Shown here: piece after piece, positions 45,732 to 54,799 of the stretch | How the letters are laid out: each line of letters starts with the position of its first letter | How positions within the stretch are numbered: position 1 is the first letter of the stretch | Source of the DNA: an uncultured Pelagibacteraceae bacterium | GTDB taxonomy: Bacteria > Pseudomonadota > Alphaproteobacteria > Pelagibacterales > Pelagibacteraceae | Direction of reading: 5' to 3' | Length of the DNA stretch: 58,317 nucleotides | Assembly (NCBI GenBank): GCA_902516425.1 | Contig: CABXYE010000004.1 | Coordinates: 5,001 to 63,317 of the forward strand | The notes under the pieces: model-generated | Told to the model about the DNA's origin: nothing | The model's input: the letters and a program-made list of their open reading frames with translations, nothing else | Database searches by the model: none | Translations under genes and position numbers: made by a program

Positions 45732-46989
45732 AATTAAGTCTTTTAATTCTTACTCCAATTTTTTTTAATTTATTTTCTATATTTTCATAACCTCTATCTA
45801 AATGATAAATTCTATGAATTATTGACTTCCCTTTGGAAACCATCGCAGCTAAAACTAACGAAACCGAGGCTCTAAGATCACTAGACATCAGTTCAGCACC
45901 TATAAATTTTGTATTTCCTTCAACAAAAGCCTTATTTTTTTTTATAATGATTTTTGCCCCAAGCCTTCTTAACTCCGCAACATGCATAAATCTATTTTCG
46001 AAAATATTTTCAGTAATATAACTTTTTCCGTTAGCTTTGCACATCAAGACCATCAGTTGAGATTGCATATCAGTGGCAACGCCTGGGTATTCTCCAGTTT
46101 TGATGTTTGTAACTGATTTTATATTTTTTGGACCTTTTATCGATAATTTTTTTTTATAAATTTTAATTTTTGCTCCAAACTTTTTTAATAAATTTAATTC
46201 TGTATTAATTATCTTTGCATCGAAATTCAAAACGTCTAAATTTCCACCTGTAATTGTTGCGGCAACACAGAATGTACCTGCTTCGATTCTATCAGACATG
46301 ACAGAATATTCTGTCTTGTTTAAAGTTGTTACTCCAACAATTTTACAAGTTCTTCCTTTCCAAGTAATATTTGCACCCCCCAAATTCAAAAAGTTTGTAA
46401 GATCCTTGATTTCAGGTTCAACTGCGCAATTTTTTAGAATAGTAATCCCTTTCGCTAAGCACGCTGCTATAATAGAATTTTCAGTTGCCCCAACACTTAT
46501 TTTGGGAAATTTAATTGTTGCGCCTTTTAATTTGCCTTTAGATTTAGCTAAAATATACCCATCTTTCAAAATATAATCCATCCCAAGTTTTTTGAGAGCG
46601 TCTAAATGATAATTAATCGGTCTGGCACCAATTAAGCATCCACCTGGTAGGGATATTTTTGATTGAAAATATTTTGCTACCAAAGGGCCCAAAACTAAAA
46701 TCGAACCTCTCATAGTTTTAACAAGAGAATAACTTGCAAAAGTTTTTATCTTTTTTTTGTTATATATTTTGGCAATTCTTCTATCCTTAGATAAAATAAC
46801 TTTTGACCCTAAAGATCTCAACAAACTAATCATTGTATTAATATCTTTTACTTTTGGTAAATTTTTAATAATCACTGGTTTATTAAATAATAATGTAGCT
46901 GCCAAAATTGGAAGAGAAGAATTCTTAGATCCTGAAATTTTAATTTCCCCCCTTATTTTACTTGGGCCTTCTATAGAAAACTTTTCCAT
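45724..46989 (-). CDS. murA: UDP-N-acetylglucosamine 1-carboxyvinyltransferase
   Basis: A 421-residue enzyme for the first committed step of peptidoglycan synthesis. The catalytic Cys is C118 in LPGGCLIGARP, the residue attacked by fosfomycin in sensitive enzymes. GEYPGVATDMQSQ and LMSSDLRAS are present. It follows dcd with a 3-bp gap and overlaps DUF2948. It is an EPSP-synthase-fold relative of AroA, but the motifs separate the two. Confidence 0.97.
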   Translation of the reverse strand: MEKFSIEGPSKIRGEIKISGSKNSSLPILAATLLFNKPVIIKNLPKVKDINTMISLLRSLGSKVILSKDRRIAKIYNKKKIKTFASYSLVKTMRGSILVLGPLVAKYFQSKISLPGGCLIGARPINYHLDALKKLGMDYILKDGYILAKSKGKLKGATIKFPKISVGATENSIIAACLAKGITILKNCAVEPEIKDLTNFLNLGGANITWKGRTCKIVGVTTLNKTEYSVMSDRIEAGTFCVAATITGGNLDVLNFDAKIINTELNLLKKFGAKIKIYKKKLSIKGPKNIKSVTNIKTGEYPGVATDMQSQLMVLMCKANGKSYITENIFENRFMHVAELRRLGAKIIIKKNKAFVEGNTKFIGAELMSSDLRASVSLVLAAMVSKGKSIIHRIYHLDRGYENIENKLKKIGVRIKRLNYE

Positions 46990-46992
46990 AAA

Positions 46993-47553
46993 TTACTTTT
47001 TAATTTTAGCCAACTGAATAGTGGTCTGACCCTGATACTTGCCATTTTTAGATTTATAAGTTGTCTCTGGTTGTGTATCTGACTTGAAGAATAAAAATTG
47101 AGCTATGCCTTCATTAGAATATACTTTTGCTGGGTTTGGGGTTGTATTACTCAACTCTATAACAATATTTCCCTCAAATTCATTTTCGATAGGGGTTACA
47201 TTGCAAATAATTCCTGTTCTTGCATAAGTGCTTTTACCCACACAGATACATAAAACATCTTTTGGTATTCGGAAATATTCAATAGTTTTTGCCAAAACGA
47301 AAGAATTAGGTGGAATAATGCAATAAGAACCTTTTCTTTCAATAAAATTATCATCAGAAAAATTTTTGGGATCTACTAAAGAATTATTAACATTAGTAAA
47401 TATTCTATACTCATCAGATATTCTAACATCATAACCCATGCTACTTAATCCATAAGATATTTTACCTTCGGAAATTTGGTGGTCTAAAAATGGTTCAATC
47501 ATATTGTGCTCTTTGCACATCTTTTTTATCCATGTATCAGGCTGGATAGACAT
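46993..47553 (-). CDS. dcd: dCTP deaminase
   Basis: A 186-residue enzyme converting dCTP to dUTP for thymidylate synthesis. The motifs are [10 protein letters not shown], the catalytic Glu region [16 protein letters not shown], and EGIAQFLFF. It resembles the monofunctional Dcd. The start forms TAATG with the stop of the 33-residue upstream ORF, so translation is likely coupled. Confidence 0.95.
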   Translation of the reverse strand: MSIQPDTWIKKMCKEHNMIEPFLDHQISEGKISYGLSSMGYDVRISDEYRIFTNVNNSLVDPKNFSDDNFIERKGSYCIIPPNSFVLAKTIEYFRIPKDVLCICVGKSTYARTGIICNVTPIENEFEGNIVIELSNTTPNPAKVYSNEGIAQFLFFKSDTQPETTYKSKNGKYQGQTTIQLAKIKK

Positions 47554-47654
47554 TATTTACTTTTCTTTTTATTTTTTTTTTGAAAAATTTTTCTTTTTTT
47601 TAAATTTTTTCTTAGAGCAAAACTTAATCGCTCATTTTTATTTTTTACAATCAT
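47553..47654 (-). CDS. Small Lys-rich conserved-type protein (33 aa)
   Basis: A 33-residue frame whose start overlaps the previous gene's stop (ATGA) and whose stop overlaps the dcd start (TAATG). It reads [17 protein letters not shown] and ends in a basic KKRKIFQKK tail. The pattern RLxxALRxNLxxRKxQ occurs, as I recall, in small alphaproteobacterial proteins of unknown function. Dual overlap and the motif argue it is real despite its size. Confidence 0.6.
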   Translation of the reverse strand: MIVKNKNERLSFALRKNLKKRKIFQKKNKKKSK

Positions 47655-47851
47655 TTTTTATTTGGGTTTGTAAGAAAATCTAAAGTAATTGGTTTAGATG
47701 CATCCAATACTTTTTCTTTATCATCCTCTTTTTTAGCTCCCTCTTTTGCTAAACGTTTTGCCTTTTTTTCAGCAAGCTTTCTCTCTCTTTTAGCTTGCTT
47801 CTCCATTAGTTTGGCGCTTTTAGTGGATTTATAATCGTAATGAATGCCCAT
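47651..47851 (-). CDS. Hypothetical Lys/Glu-rich protein (66 aa)
   Basis: A 66-residue protein with a highly charged helical middle (AKRERKLAEKKAKRLAKEG, about 24-42) and a short conserved-looking tail, KPITLDFLTNP. I do not assign a family. It heads the operon of 33-aa ORF, dcd, murA, DUF2948 and hisD, and is translationally coupled to the next frame. The basic coiled helix suggests RNA or ribosome association, which is speculation. Confidence 0.6.
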   Translation of the reverse strand: MGIHYDYKSTKSAKLMEKQAKRERKLAEKKAKRLAKEGAKKEDDKEKVLDASKPITLDFLTNPNKK

Positions 47852-47903
47852 AAAATTTTTTCTAAGGTATAAATCATATTACACAAAAAATTAAGGCAAT
47901 AAT

Positions 47904-47933
47904 TTGAAAAAAATGCTTTATTGTTAATAAAAT
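47904..47933 (+). promoter_or_regulatory. Promoter of tRNA-Thr
   Basis: TTGAAA (47904-47909) and TAAAAT (47928-47933) are separated by 18 bp and lie 15 bp upstream of the tRNA 5' end, placing a start point at about 47940. The spacing and position fit a housekeeping promoter for the solitary tRNA. Confidence 0.5.
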
Positions 47934-47948
47934 AGATTATTGCTAAAT

Positions 47949-48022
47949 GCTCCTGTAGTTAAATGGTATAACAAGTCCTTGGTAAGGACTAATTCCCTGG
48001 TCAGTACAGGGTGGGAGCACCA
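47949..48022 (+). tRNA. tRNA-Thr (GGT), CCA encoded, atypical T arm
   Basis: Acceptor GCTCCTG/TGGGAGC (two G-U pairs), D arm GTTA/TAAC with loop AATGGTA, anticodon stem AGTCC/GGACT around TTGGTAA (anticodon GGT), discriminator A and CCA. The T stem CCCTG/CAGGG is perfect, but its 7-nt loop is GTCAGTA instead of the TTCRANY pattern, so T54 and A58 are lost. The CCA end abuts the stop codon of the convergent membrane-protein gene. Confidence 0.8.
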
Positions 48023-48745
48023 CTAGTTTTTATAAAACAGTTTTCTAAGAAAAATTGTGAGTAATACTAAACTAAAAAAAGCTAAAATAGGAATATATAT
48101 ATTGGGAGAGAGTATAATGTCTGCAAAACCTGGGACTTCAACATTCTCTTCAATAATTTTTTCTAGTCCATCCCCAATTGAAACTGCAAGAAAAATTTGT
48201 GGAATAATTCCAACAAATGTTGCATAAAAAAAGTTAGATATCTTTACATTGAAAAGTGTTGGCAAAAGACAGCTAAGTTGCCAAGGAACACCGCCTATAA
48301 ACCGATAAATTAATAAGTAAATAAATTCAGAGTTTTTAAATTTTATTTCAAGTGTCTCAAATCTGTTCAAAAATTTTTCTTTGATTATATCTTTTAAAAA
48401 ATAATTTCCAAAAATATAAAGAAAGGTAGCACCTATACTTAAGCCTAAAACTACAACAATAGTTCCAGTCCATTTACCTAAAATAAATCCACCTAAAAGA
48501 GCTATTGGGGATCCAAATCCTAAAAGTGGAAATACCCATAAAATTGTTAAAAACAAAAAAACTGTAGATACTAGAAATAAGTTTGAACTTTTTAACTCAA
48601 GAAAATATAATCTATTTTCTTTTATAAATTCATATGATGTTAATTCTTGAAGACTAAATTTTGAAAAAAATAAAAATAAAAATATAATAAGTAAAGTTAA
48701 GTAAGATAAACCTATAAATAATTTAATCTTTTTACTTTTTTCCAT
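48023..48745 (-). CDS. TVP38/TMEM64 (VTT domain) family membrane protein
   Basis: A 240-residue integral membrane protein with an N-terminal helix (about 8-28), further helices, and the VTT/SNARE-associated core: GFGSPIALLGGFILG, the middle GLSIGATFLYIFG, and FIGGVPWQLSCLLP. A final helix closes the C-terminus (about 214-234). Related DedA/TVP38 proteins are linked to lipid scrambling and membrane homeostasis. No operon partner: its stop touches tRNA-Thr, and its start is divergent from rpmH. Confidence 0.85.
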   Translation of the reverse strand: MEKSKKIKLFIGLSYLTLLIIFLFLFFSKFSLQELTSYEFIKENRLYFLELKSSNLFLVSTVFLFLTILWVFPLLGFGSPIALLGGFILGKWTGTIVVVLGLSIGATFLYIFGNYFLKDIIKEKFLNRFETLEIKFKNSEFIYLLIYRFIGGVPWQLSCLLPTLFNVKISNFFYATFVGIIPQIFLAVSIGDGLEKIIEENVEVPGFADIILSPNIYIPILAFFSLVLLTIFLRKLFYKN

Positions 48746-48776
48746 AATTAATTATCGTATTTTTAAAATCTTATAT

Positions 48777-48805
48777 TTGCTATTTATATATTTAATTACT
48801 ATAAA
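48777..48805 (+). promoter_or_regulatory. Promoter of rpmH-rnpA-yidD-yidC
   Basis: TTGCTA (48777-48782) and TATAAA (48800-48805) are separated by exactly 17 bp, 33 bp upstream of the rpmH ATG. This is a close match to a housekeeping sigma-70 promoter and is the only good one between the VTT gene and rpmH. Confidence 0.6.
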
Positions 48806-48837
48806 GATCGAAATTTAATTAAAACTAAATCACTTAT

Positions 48838-48978
48838 ATGAAAAGAACATATCAACCTTCAAAAATCAAAAGAGCTAGAAAACACGGCTTTAGATCTAAA
48901 ATGAAGTCTAAAGGAGGAAAAAAACTTTTAGCTAGAAGAAGGGCTAGAGGAAGAAAATCACTAACTGTATCTGGTTGA
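48838..48978 (+). CDS. rpmH: 50S ribosomal protein L34
   Basis: A 46-residue very basic protein: [19 protein letters not shown] at the N-terminus and [16 protein letters not shown] at the end, matching L34 throughout. First gene of the conserved rpmH-rnpA-yidD-yidC block. The stop overlaps an alternative TTG start of rnpA, though the ATG 2 bp further on is the likely start. Confidence 0.97.
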   Translation: MKRTYQPSKIKRARKHGFRSKMKSKGGKKLLARRRARGRKSLTVSG

Positions 48979-48980
48979 TA

Positions 48981-49322
48981 ATGAAAAGCAAACTCCTTGC
49001 TCTTTCTAAAAATGATGAATTTCAATCATTGATCAAAAGTAAAAAAATATCTAACAAATATGTTACAATATTTTTTGGTCGTCTAACTAAAAAAGATGAA
49101 AGTAAATTAAATATTTCATTTGTCACTAAAAGAAAAATTGGAAATGCAATAAAGAGAAATAAAATAAAAAGACGGCTTAGAAACATTATGAATGAAGCAA
49201 GTAAAAAAATATCAATAAATTTAAAATATTCATATCTTGTTATTGCTAAGCCAACTATGTTAAACAATGAATTTAAGAAAATAAAAGAATGCTTATTTCA
49301 AGAATTTGAAAAAATTAAATAA
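48981..49322 (+). CDS. rnpA: Ribonuclease P protein component
   Basis: A 113-residue basic protein that assists RNase P RNA in trimming tRNA 5' ends. The RNR-like motif reads NAIKRNKIKRRLRNIM. The start is chosen at the ATG of 48981 rather than a TTG at 48975 that overlaps rpmH. Its stop shares a base with the yidD start (TAATG). Confidence 0.92.
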   Translation: MKSKLLALSKNDEFQSLIKSKKISNKYVTIFFGRLTKKDESKLNISFVTKRKIGNAIKRNKIKRRLRNIMNEASKKISINLKYSYLVIAKPTMLNNEFKKIKECLFQEFEKIK

Positions 49323-49561
49323 TGAATATTATAACTTTTGCTTTAATTAAACTTATCACTCTCTACAAATATTTGATAAGTCCTTTCATTGGTCATTCAT
49401 GTAGATACTTACCAACTTGCTCTGAGTATAGCATTGAGGCCTTAAAGACATTTGGTTTAATTAAAGGTCTTTTCTTAAGTTTTAAAAGAATTGTATCTTG
49501 TAATCCTTGGAGCAAGGGGGGGTTTGATCCAATAAAAAAAGATATCAAGGTTAAAAAGTAA
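49322..49561 (+). CDS. yidD: Membrane protein insertion efficiency factor YidD
   Basis: A 79-residue amphipathic protein with the family core LISPFIGHSCRYLPTCSEY (about 20-38) and RIVSCNPWSKGGFDP at the end. It assists YidC in inner-membrane insertion. It overlaps both rnpA (TAATG) and yidC (TAATG), showing tight coupling. Confidence 0.95.
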   Translation: MNIITFALIKLITLYKYLISPFIGHSCRYLPTCSEYSIEALKTFGLIKGLFLSFKRIVSCNPWSKGGFDPIKKDIKVKK

Positions 49562-51240
49562 TGGACTCAAAAAATACAATTGCTGCCATAGCATTATCTT
49601 CTGCAGTAATAGTTTTATACTCACTGTTCTTCATTCCTGAAAAATCACCAACAAATCAAAATTTAGTCGAAAAAGAAAAAGTAGAGCAAACCACAGATAC
49701 ACCCTCATTAGATCAAAAAAAAACTTTAATCCAAATTTCCAGAGAAGATGCTTTAAATGAAAATGAGAGAGCAGAATTCGAAAACTCAAATATTGTGGGA
49801 TCAATATCTCTTAAGGGTGGTGCTATAGATGACCTAACTTTTAAAAATTACAATATTGAACTAGACGGAAATAAAAAAGTAACCTTGTTGGGTCCTAGAA
49901 ATATCGAAGAAGGTTATCTAATAGAGAGTGGTTTCGTAACCTCAGACAAGAATATAGACATTCCAAATTCGGAAACTATATGGTCTTTAGTGGGGAATAA
50001 AAAATTAACTGAAAATTCTCCAATAAAGTTATCTTGGACAAATAACCAAGGAATCACATTTGAGAAAGAAATTTCATTAGATGAAAAATATTTATTTTCT
50101 ATCAAACAAAGAGTTCGTAATTCTACAAATAAGAAATATGATTTTTATTCTTATGGGCAAATTATAAGAAACGAAATACCAGATATAATCGATTTTTTAA
50201 TACTTCATGAGGGACTGATAGCAACCCTAGATGATGAGCTAATCGAAGAAGATTATGATGATATTCAAGAAAAAAAATTTGCAAAAATAGCTGAAAAAGG
50301 ATGGTTAGGAATTAGTGATAAATATTGGATAACATCACTAATACCACCCAAAAATAAAAAGTTCAAAACTACATTTGATTATAAGGACAAATTTAGAGCA
50401 AATTTTATAGCGACAGATCCACTTGAATTACAGGCAAATAGTTTAATAGAGGAAGAATTACAAATAATAGTTGCAGCAAAAAGAGTTGATGTTATTGATG
50501 GATATGCAAAAGATCTTGCTATCGATAAGTTTGACTTAGTTATTGATTGGGGTTTCTTATATTTTATCACAAAACCTTTGTTTTTTGGTATTGACTATTT
50601 TTTTAAATTACTTGGTAATTATGGTTTAGCAATTATAGCTATAACAATCTGTATTCGTTTAGTCTTCTTTCCTTTAGCAAATTTTTCTTTTAGAAGTATG
50701 GCAAAAATGAAAGCTCTTACTCCTGAAATGGCAAGGCTAAAGGAACTACATAAAAATGATAAGATGAAATTACAACAAGAGATGATGGCTCTTTATAAAA
50801 AAGAGAAAGTTAATCCAATGTCTGGTTGCCTACCGATTCTAGTTCAAATTCCAGTTTTTTTTGCTTTATACAAAGTTTTGTTCGTAACAATAGAAATGAG
50901 ACATATGCCATTTTATGGCTGGATTCATGATTTAAGTGAACGGGATCCGACAAGTATATTTAATTTATTTGGCTTGATACCTTATGATGTACCTTCTTTT
51001 TTAATGATTGGTGCTTGGCCAGTCGCAATGGGAATATCAATGTGGGTACAGCAAAAATTAAATCCTGCGCCGACTGACCCTATGCAAGCTAAAATATTTA
51101 TGTTTTTTCCTCTTTTTTTGACTGTAATACTTGCACCATTTCCTAGCGGATTGGTAATTTATTGGACTGTGAATAATATTTTAACTATGGCCCAACAAGT
51201 TTTCATAATGAAAAGAACCACAGTTAAAACTGTTACTTAA
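49561..51240 (+). CDS. yidC: Membrane protein insertase YidC
   Basis: A 559-residue Oxa1-family insertase. It has an N-terminal membrane anchor (about 5-23), a large periplasmic beta domain (about 60-330) and a C-terminal insertase core. The core contains RLVFFPLANFSFRSMAKM (with the hydrophilic-groove Arg) in the first core helix, then NPMSGCLPILVQIPVFFALY and WTVNNILTMAQQ. The engB gene often found next in other bacteria is not here; argB follows after 30 bp. Confidence 0.97.
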   Translation: MDSKNTIAAIALSSAVIVLYSLFFIPEKSPTNQNLVEKEKVEQTTDTPSLDQKKTLIQISREDALNENERAEFENSNIVGSISLKGGAIDDLTFKNYNIELDGNKKVTLLGPRNIEEGYLIESGFVTSDKNIDIPNSETIWSLVGNKKLTENSPIKLSWTNNQGITFEKEISLDEKYLFSIKQRVRNSTNKKYDFYSYGQIIRNEIPDIIDFLILHEGLIATLDDELIEEDYDDIQEKKFAKIAEKGWLGISDKYWITSLIPPKNKKFKTTFDYKDKFRANFIATDPLELQANSLIEEELQIIVAAKRVDVIDGYAKDLAIDKFDLVIDWGFLYFITKPLFFGIDYFFKLLGNYGLAIIAITICIRLVFFPLANFSFRSMAKMKALTPEMARLKELHKNDKMKLQQEMMALYKKEKVNPMSGCLPILVQIPVFFALYKVLFVTIEMRHMPFYGWIHDLSERDPTSIFNLFGLIPYDVPSFLMIGAWPVAMGISMWVQQKLNPAPTDPMQAKIFMFFPLFLTVILAPFPSGLVIYWTVNNILTMAQQVFIMKRTTVKTVT

Positions 51241-51270
51241 AATTTTTAATTATTACACAAAAATAAATAA

Positions 51271-52119
51271 ATGAATTTAAAAAAAATACTTCCTAAAGAT
51301 GGACCTCCAATAAATGAAGTATCTAAATATATTGAGAAATATAAAAATAACTTATTAATTATTAAATATGGAGGAAATGTTTTTATAGACAGAAATATTT
51401 TTAATAACTTTATTAAAGATATCAATATACTAAATAACTTAGGTATTTCAATTGCAGTAGTTCATGGAGGAGGTCCTAGAATAAAAAGAGAATTAGACAA
51501 ATCAAATATTCAATCTAAATTTATAAGAGGTTTAAGAGTAACTGATGAGAATATAATTAATATTGTTGAAACTGTGTTAATTGATTTTAATAACGATATC
51601 GTGAATTCCCTAAAAAAACATGGGACTGAAGCAATTTCAATTCATACAAAAAAGAATAACATTATTGAAGTAATTCCAGAGTCTAAAGAACTTGGTTATG
51701 TTGGAATACCAAAGACAATTGATAGTGGTGTTATAGAGAAAATTCTTAGTAAGAGACAGGTGCCTATAATTTCACCATTGGGCCTAGGATTAGATAATAG
51801 ATCATATAATATTAACGGAGATATAGCGGCTGGTGCAATTGCTAAATCATTAAAATCTAGAAGACTTTTTTTAATGACTAATGTTGAAGGAGTTTTAGAC
51901 AAAGAAAAAAAACTAATTGATGAAATTTCTTCATCAGAAATTTTGAAGATGGTTCAGGATAATACTATTACCGAGGGCATGATACCTAAAATTAATACTT
52001 GTTTAGATGCGGTTAACAATGGAGTTACAGCGGTTGGTATTATTGATGGAAGAAAGAAGCACTCAATATTATTTGAAATTTTTTCTGATAAAGGTTCAGG
52101 AACTTTAATAAGAAAATGA
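51271..52119 (+). CDS. argB: Acetylglutamate kinase
   Basis: A 282-residue amino-acid kinase phosphorylating N-acetylglutamate. Motifs are IIKYGGNVF (usually KYGGNAM), VVHGGGPRI, and LFLMTNVEGV with the C-terminal EGMIPKINTC. The hallmark N-terminal helix of arginine-inhibited enzymes is probably present (about 15-30). It overlaps the HAD gene by ATGA. Confidence 0.95.
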   Translation: MNLKKILPKDGPPINEVSKYIEKYKNNLLIIKYGGNVFIDRNIFNNFIKDINILNNLGISIAVVHGGGPRIKRELDKSNIQSKFIRGLRVTDENIINIVETVLIDFNNDIVNSLKKHGTEAISIHTKKNNIIEVIPESKELGYVGIPKTIDSGVIEKILSKRQVPIISPLGLGLDNRSYNINGDIAAGAIAKSLKSRRLFLMTNVEGVLDKEKKLIDEISSSEILKMVQDNTITEGMIPKINTCLDAVNNGVTAVGIIDGRKKHSILFEIFSDKGSGTLIRK

Positions 52120-52808
52120 AAAATTTTAAAAAAATGAAGTATCTTTTGCTTGACCTTGATGGGGTTTGTTATGGAAAGCATAATAACTACCCATTAGAAA
52201 AAGTATTTGGTCAAGTATCAAAAAGAATGACTATGTTCATATCTGAAAGATTGAAAATAAGTATGGAAGATGCAAAAAAATTACAAACTAATTATTTTTA
52301 TAAGTATAATACGAGCTTAAATGGATTGATGATACATCATGACATACCCCCAGAAGAATTTCTTAAATATGTTCATACAATAGATCTTTCATTTATGAAA
52401 GAGGATAAAATTATGAGGAATGAGCTTGAAAATTTAGATATGGAAAAATTTATTTTTACAAACGGAAGTGCTGAACACGCACAAAATATTTTAACTCACT
52501 TAGGTATTTATGATCTCTTTGGAAGGGAGAAAGTTTTTGACATCAAGGATGCCGGATATGTACCTAAACCTGAAGCAAAAACTTTTGATTTGATGGTTAA
52601 AAAATTTGAAATAAATCCAAAAGAAACCATTTATATAGAAGATATCGCTAAAAACTTAAGTATCGGTCACGAGCGTGGATGTGCAACTGTTTGGTTAATT
52701 AATGATGAGCATTTTGGTAAGATGGACTCTGATAAAGACTATATCTCTCATAAAATTGAAAATCTGTCTTTATTTCTTAAGGAAATAAGGTTATTAAAAA
52801 CTCAATAA
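52116..52808 (+). CDS. HAD hydrolase, pyrimidine 5'-nucleotidase-like
   Basis: A 230-residue haloacid-dehalogenase hydrolase. Motif I is LLLDLDGVCY, with the nucleophile Asp followed by the acid Asp; motif II is FIFTNGS; motif III/IV is KPEAKTFD then IYIEDIAKN. The overall pattern resembles SDT1-type pyrimidine 5'-nucleotidases annotated in alphaproteobacteria between argB and dapD. The physiological substrate is not shown by sequence. Confidence 0.85.
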   Translation: MKNFKKMKYLLLDLDGVCYGKHNNYPLEKVFGQVSKRMTMFISERLKISMEDAKKLQTNYFYKYNTSLNGLMIHHDIPPEEFLKYVHTIDLSFMKEDKIMRNELENLDMEKFIFTNGSAEHAQNILTHLGIYDLFGREKVFDIKDAGYVPKPEAKTFDLMVKKFEINPKETIYIEDIAKNLSIGHERGCATVWLINDEHFGKMDSDKDYISHKIENLSLFLKEIRLLKTQ

Positions 52809-52811
52809 ATT

Positions 52812-53639
52812 ATGTCTTTAGAAAAAATTATTAATGATGCCTGGGAAAATAAAGACCAAGTAAATCAAAATTCGGATAAATCACTAAAGGATGCAATTAA
52901 TCAGATAATAAGTGATTTAGATAATGGTAAGTCCCGTGTAGCTGAGAAGATAAACGGTAAATGGGTTACTCATCAACATTTAAAGAAGGCAATTATGTTA
53001 AGTTTTCGAATTTACCCTATGGAAAATTTAAATGGTCCATATAGTAGTTGGTATGATAAATCACATTTATTAAAAGGTAAAACAGCTGGATGGTCAAAAG
53101 AGGATCATGAGAAAGCAGGTTTTCGTATGGTTCCTAACTCGCCTGTAAGAAAAGGATCCTTCGTTGGTAAGAATGCTGTACTTATGCCATGTTATGTAAA
53201 TATAGGCGCATATATTGACGAAGGTACAATGATTGATACCTTTGCGAGAGCAGGTAGCTGTTGTCAAATTGGAAAAAACTGTCACATATCAGCTGGATCA
53301 GGAGTGGGGGGCGTATTAGAACCAGCCCAGGCACTACCAACTATAATTGAGGATAATGTTTTTTTAGGAGCTATGTCTGAAGTAGTAGAAGGTGTTATTG
53401 TTGGTGAGGGATCTGTTTTAAGTATGGGAATGTATATTGGTCAATCAACAAAAATAGTTAATAGAAAAACTGGTGAAATCTTTTATGGTAAAATACCCCC
53501 CTACTCGGTAGTGGTTCCAGGCTCATTACCAGATAAAAATAACTCCTCTGCGCCATCTTTATATTGTGCAGTAATAATTAAACAGGTAGATGAAAAAACA
53601 AGATCTAAAACATCTATAAACGACCTTTTAAGAGATTAA
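52812..53639 (+). CDS. dapD: Tetrahydrodipicolinate N-succinyltransferase
   Basis: A 275-residue left-handed beta-helix acyltransferase of the succinylase lysine/DAP route. Hexapeptide repeats are clear from [18 protein letters not shown] onward, ending with the [13 protein letters not shown] loop. It is followed 2 bp later by dapE, the next-but-one enzyme. The aminotransferase step between them may be done by ArgD. Confidence 0.96.
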   Translation: MSLEKIINDAWENKDQVNQNSDKSLKDAINQIISDLDNGKSRVAEKINGKWVTHQHLKKAIMLSFRIYPMENLNGPYSSWYDKSHLLKGKTAGWSKEDHEKAGFRMVPNSPVRKGSFVGKNAVLMPCYVNIGAYIDEGTMIDTFARAGSCCQIGKNCHISAGSGVGGVLEPAQALPTIIEDNVFLGAMSEVVEGVIVGEGSVLSMGMYIGQSTKIVNRKTGEIFYGKIPPYSVVVPGSLPDKNNSSAPSLYCAVIIKQVDEKTRSKTSINDLLRD

Positions 53640-53641
53640 TA

Positions 53642-54799
53642 ATGAAAACTTTAAATGAGTTAAAATTAGCTAAAGAGCTAATTAAGTTTCCATCTATAAC
53701 ACCTGTTGATGCAGGGGTGATGAAATTTCTTGATGTAAAATTAAAAAAACTTGGTTTCAAGACAAAAATTTTAGAATTTAAAGAAAAAGGTTTTAAGCCT
53801 GTTAAAAATTTATATGCAAGGCTAGGAACTAAAGAACCTAACTTATGTTTTGCGGGTCACCTAGATGTTGTGCCTCCAGGAAATATAAAAGACTGGACAA
53901 TTAATCCATTTAGACCATTAGTAAAAAAAGGATACTTGATTGGAAGAGGCGCTAATGACATGAAAAGTTCAATTGCAGCTTTTGTTTCTGCAGTAAGCAT
54001 TTTTTTATCAAAAAATAAAAAATTTGATGGATCAATTAGTTTATTAGTCACAGGTGATGAGGAAGGTGATGCAATTAATGGTACAAGAAAGGTAGTGGAA
54101 TATTTAAAAAAAAAGAAAGAGAAAATTAATTTTTGCCTAGTTGGTGAACCAACAAATCCAAATAAATTAGGTGAAATGATAAAAATTGGTCGAAGAGGTA
54201 GTTTAACTGGTAAATTAACTATATTAGGTCTTCAAGGACATGTAGCATATCCTCATAGGGCGAATAATCCATCGACTATAATTGTCAAAGTTTTAAAAGA
54301 ATTTAAAGATATAAAGTTTGACAAAGGAACAAAAGATTTCCAACCTACAAACTTAGAAGTAACAAAAATTAAAATAAATAATACTGCTGACAATATTATT
54401 CCAGCAACAGCAGAGGCAACATTCAATATTAGGTTTAACAATAAACATTCGTCAAAGTCTTTAATGAAAAGATTAAATAAAATTCTTGTTAGAATTAATA
54501 AAAAAAATAAGTCAAAATTTAAAATTAATTATAGAGTTTCTGGTGAATCTTTTTTGACTAAACCAAATAAAACAACTTTTATGATACAAAATATTATAAA
54601 GAAAATTACTAAGATAAAACCAAAATTATCCACCACTGGCGGAACATCAGATTTAAGATTCATAAAAAAAATATCGCCTGGTCTAGAGTTTGGTCTAGTT
54701 GGCAAGACTATGCATAAAGTAGACGAAGCTGTATCTGTAAAAGATTTAAAAAATTTAACAAATATTTATGAGAGAATTTTGTACAATTACTTCAAATGA
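53642..54799 (+). CDS. dapE: Succinyl-diaminopimelate desuccinylase
   Basis: A 385-residue M20 di-zinc hydrolase. The metal ligands are in FAGHLDVVPPG, RGANDMKSS and GDEEGDAING, with the last His in KTMHKVDE. The dimerisation lid domain lies around 180-290. Length fits DapE. It forms dapD-dapE, and its end overlaps the HDAC-like gene by 4 bp (ATGA). Confidence 0.95.
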   Translation: MKTLNELKLAKELIKFPSITPVDAGVMKFLDVKLKKLGFKTKILEFKEKGFKPVKNLYARLGTKEPNLCFAGHLDVVPPGNIKDWTINPFRPLVKKGYLIGRGANDMKSSIAAFVSAVSIFLSKNKKFDGSISLLVTGDEEGDAINGTRKVVEYLKKKKEKINFCLVGEPTNPNKLGEMIKIGRRGSLTGKLTILGLQGHVAYPHRANNPSTIIVKVLKEFKDIKFDKGTKDFQPTNLEVTKIKINNTADNIIPATAEATFNIRFNNKHSSKSLMKRLNKILVRINKKNKSKFKINYRVSGESFLTKPNKTTFMIQNIIKKITKIKPKLSTTGGTSDLRFIKKISPGLEFGLVGKTMHKVDEAVSVKDLKNLTNIYERILYNYFK

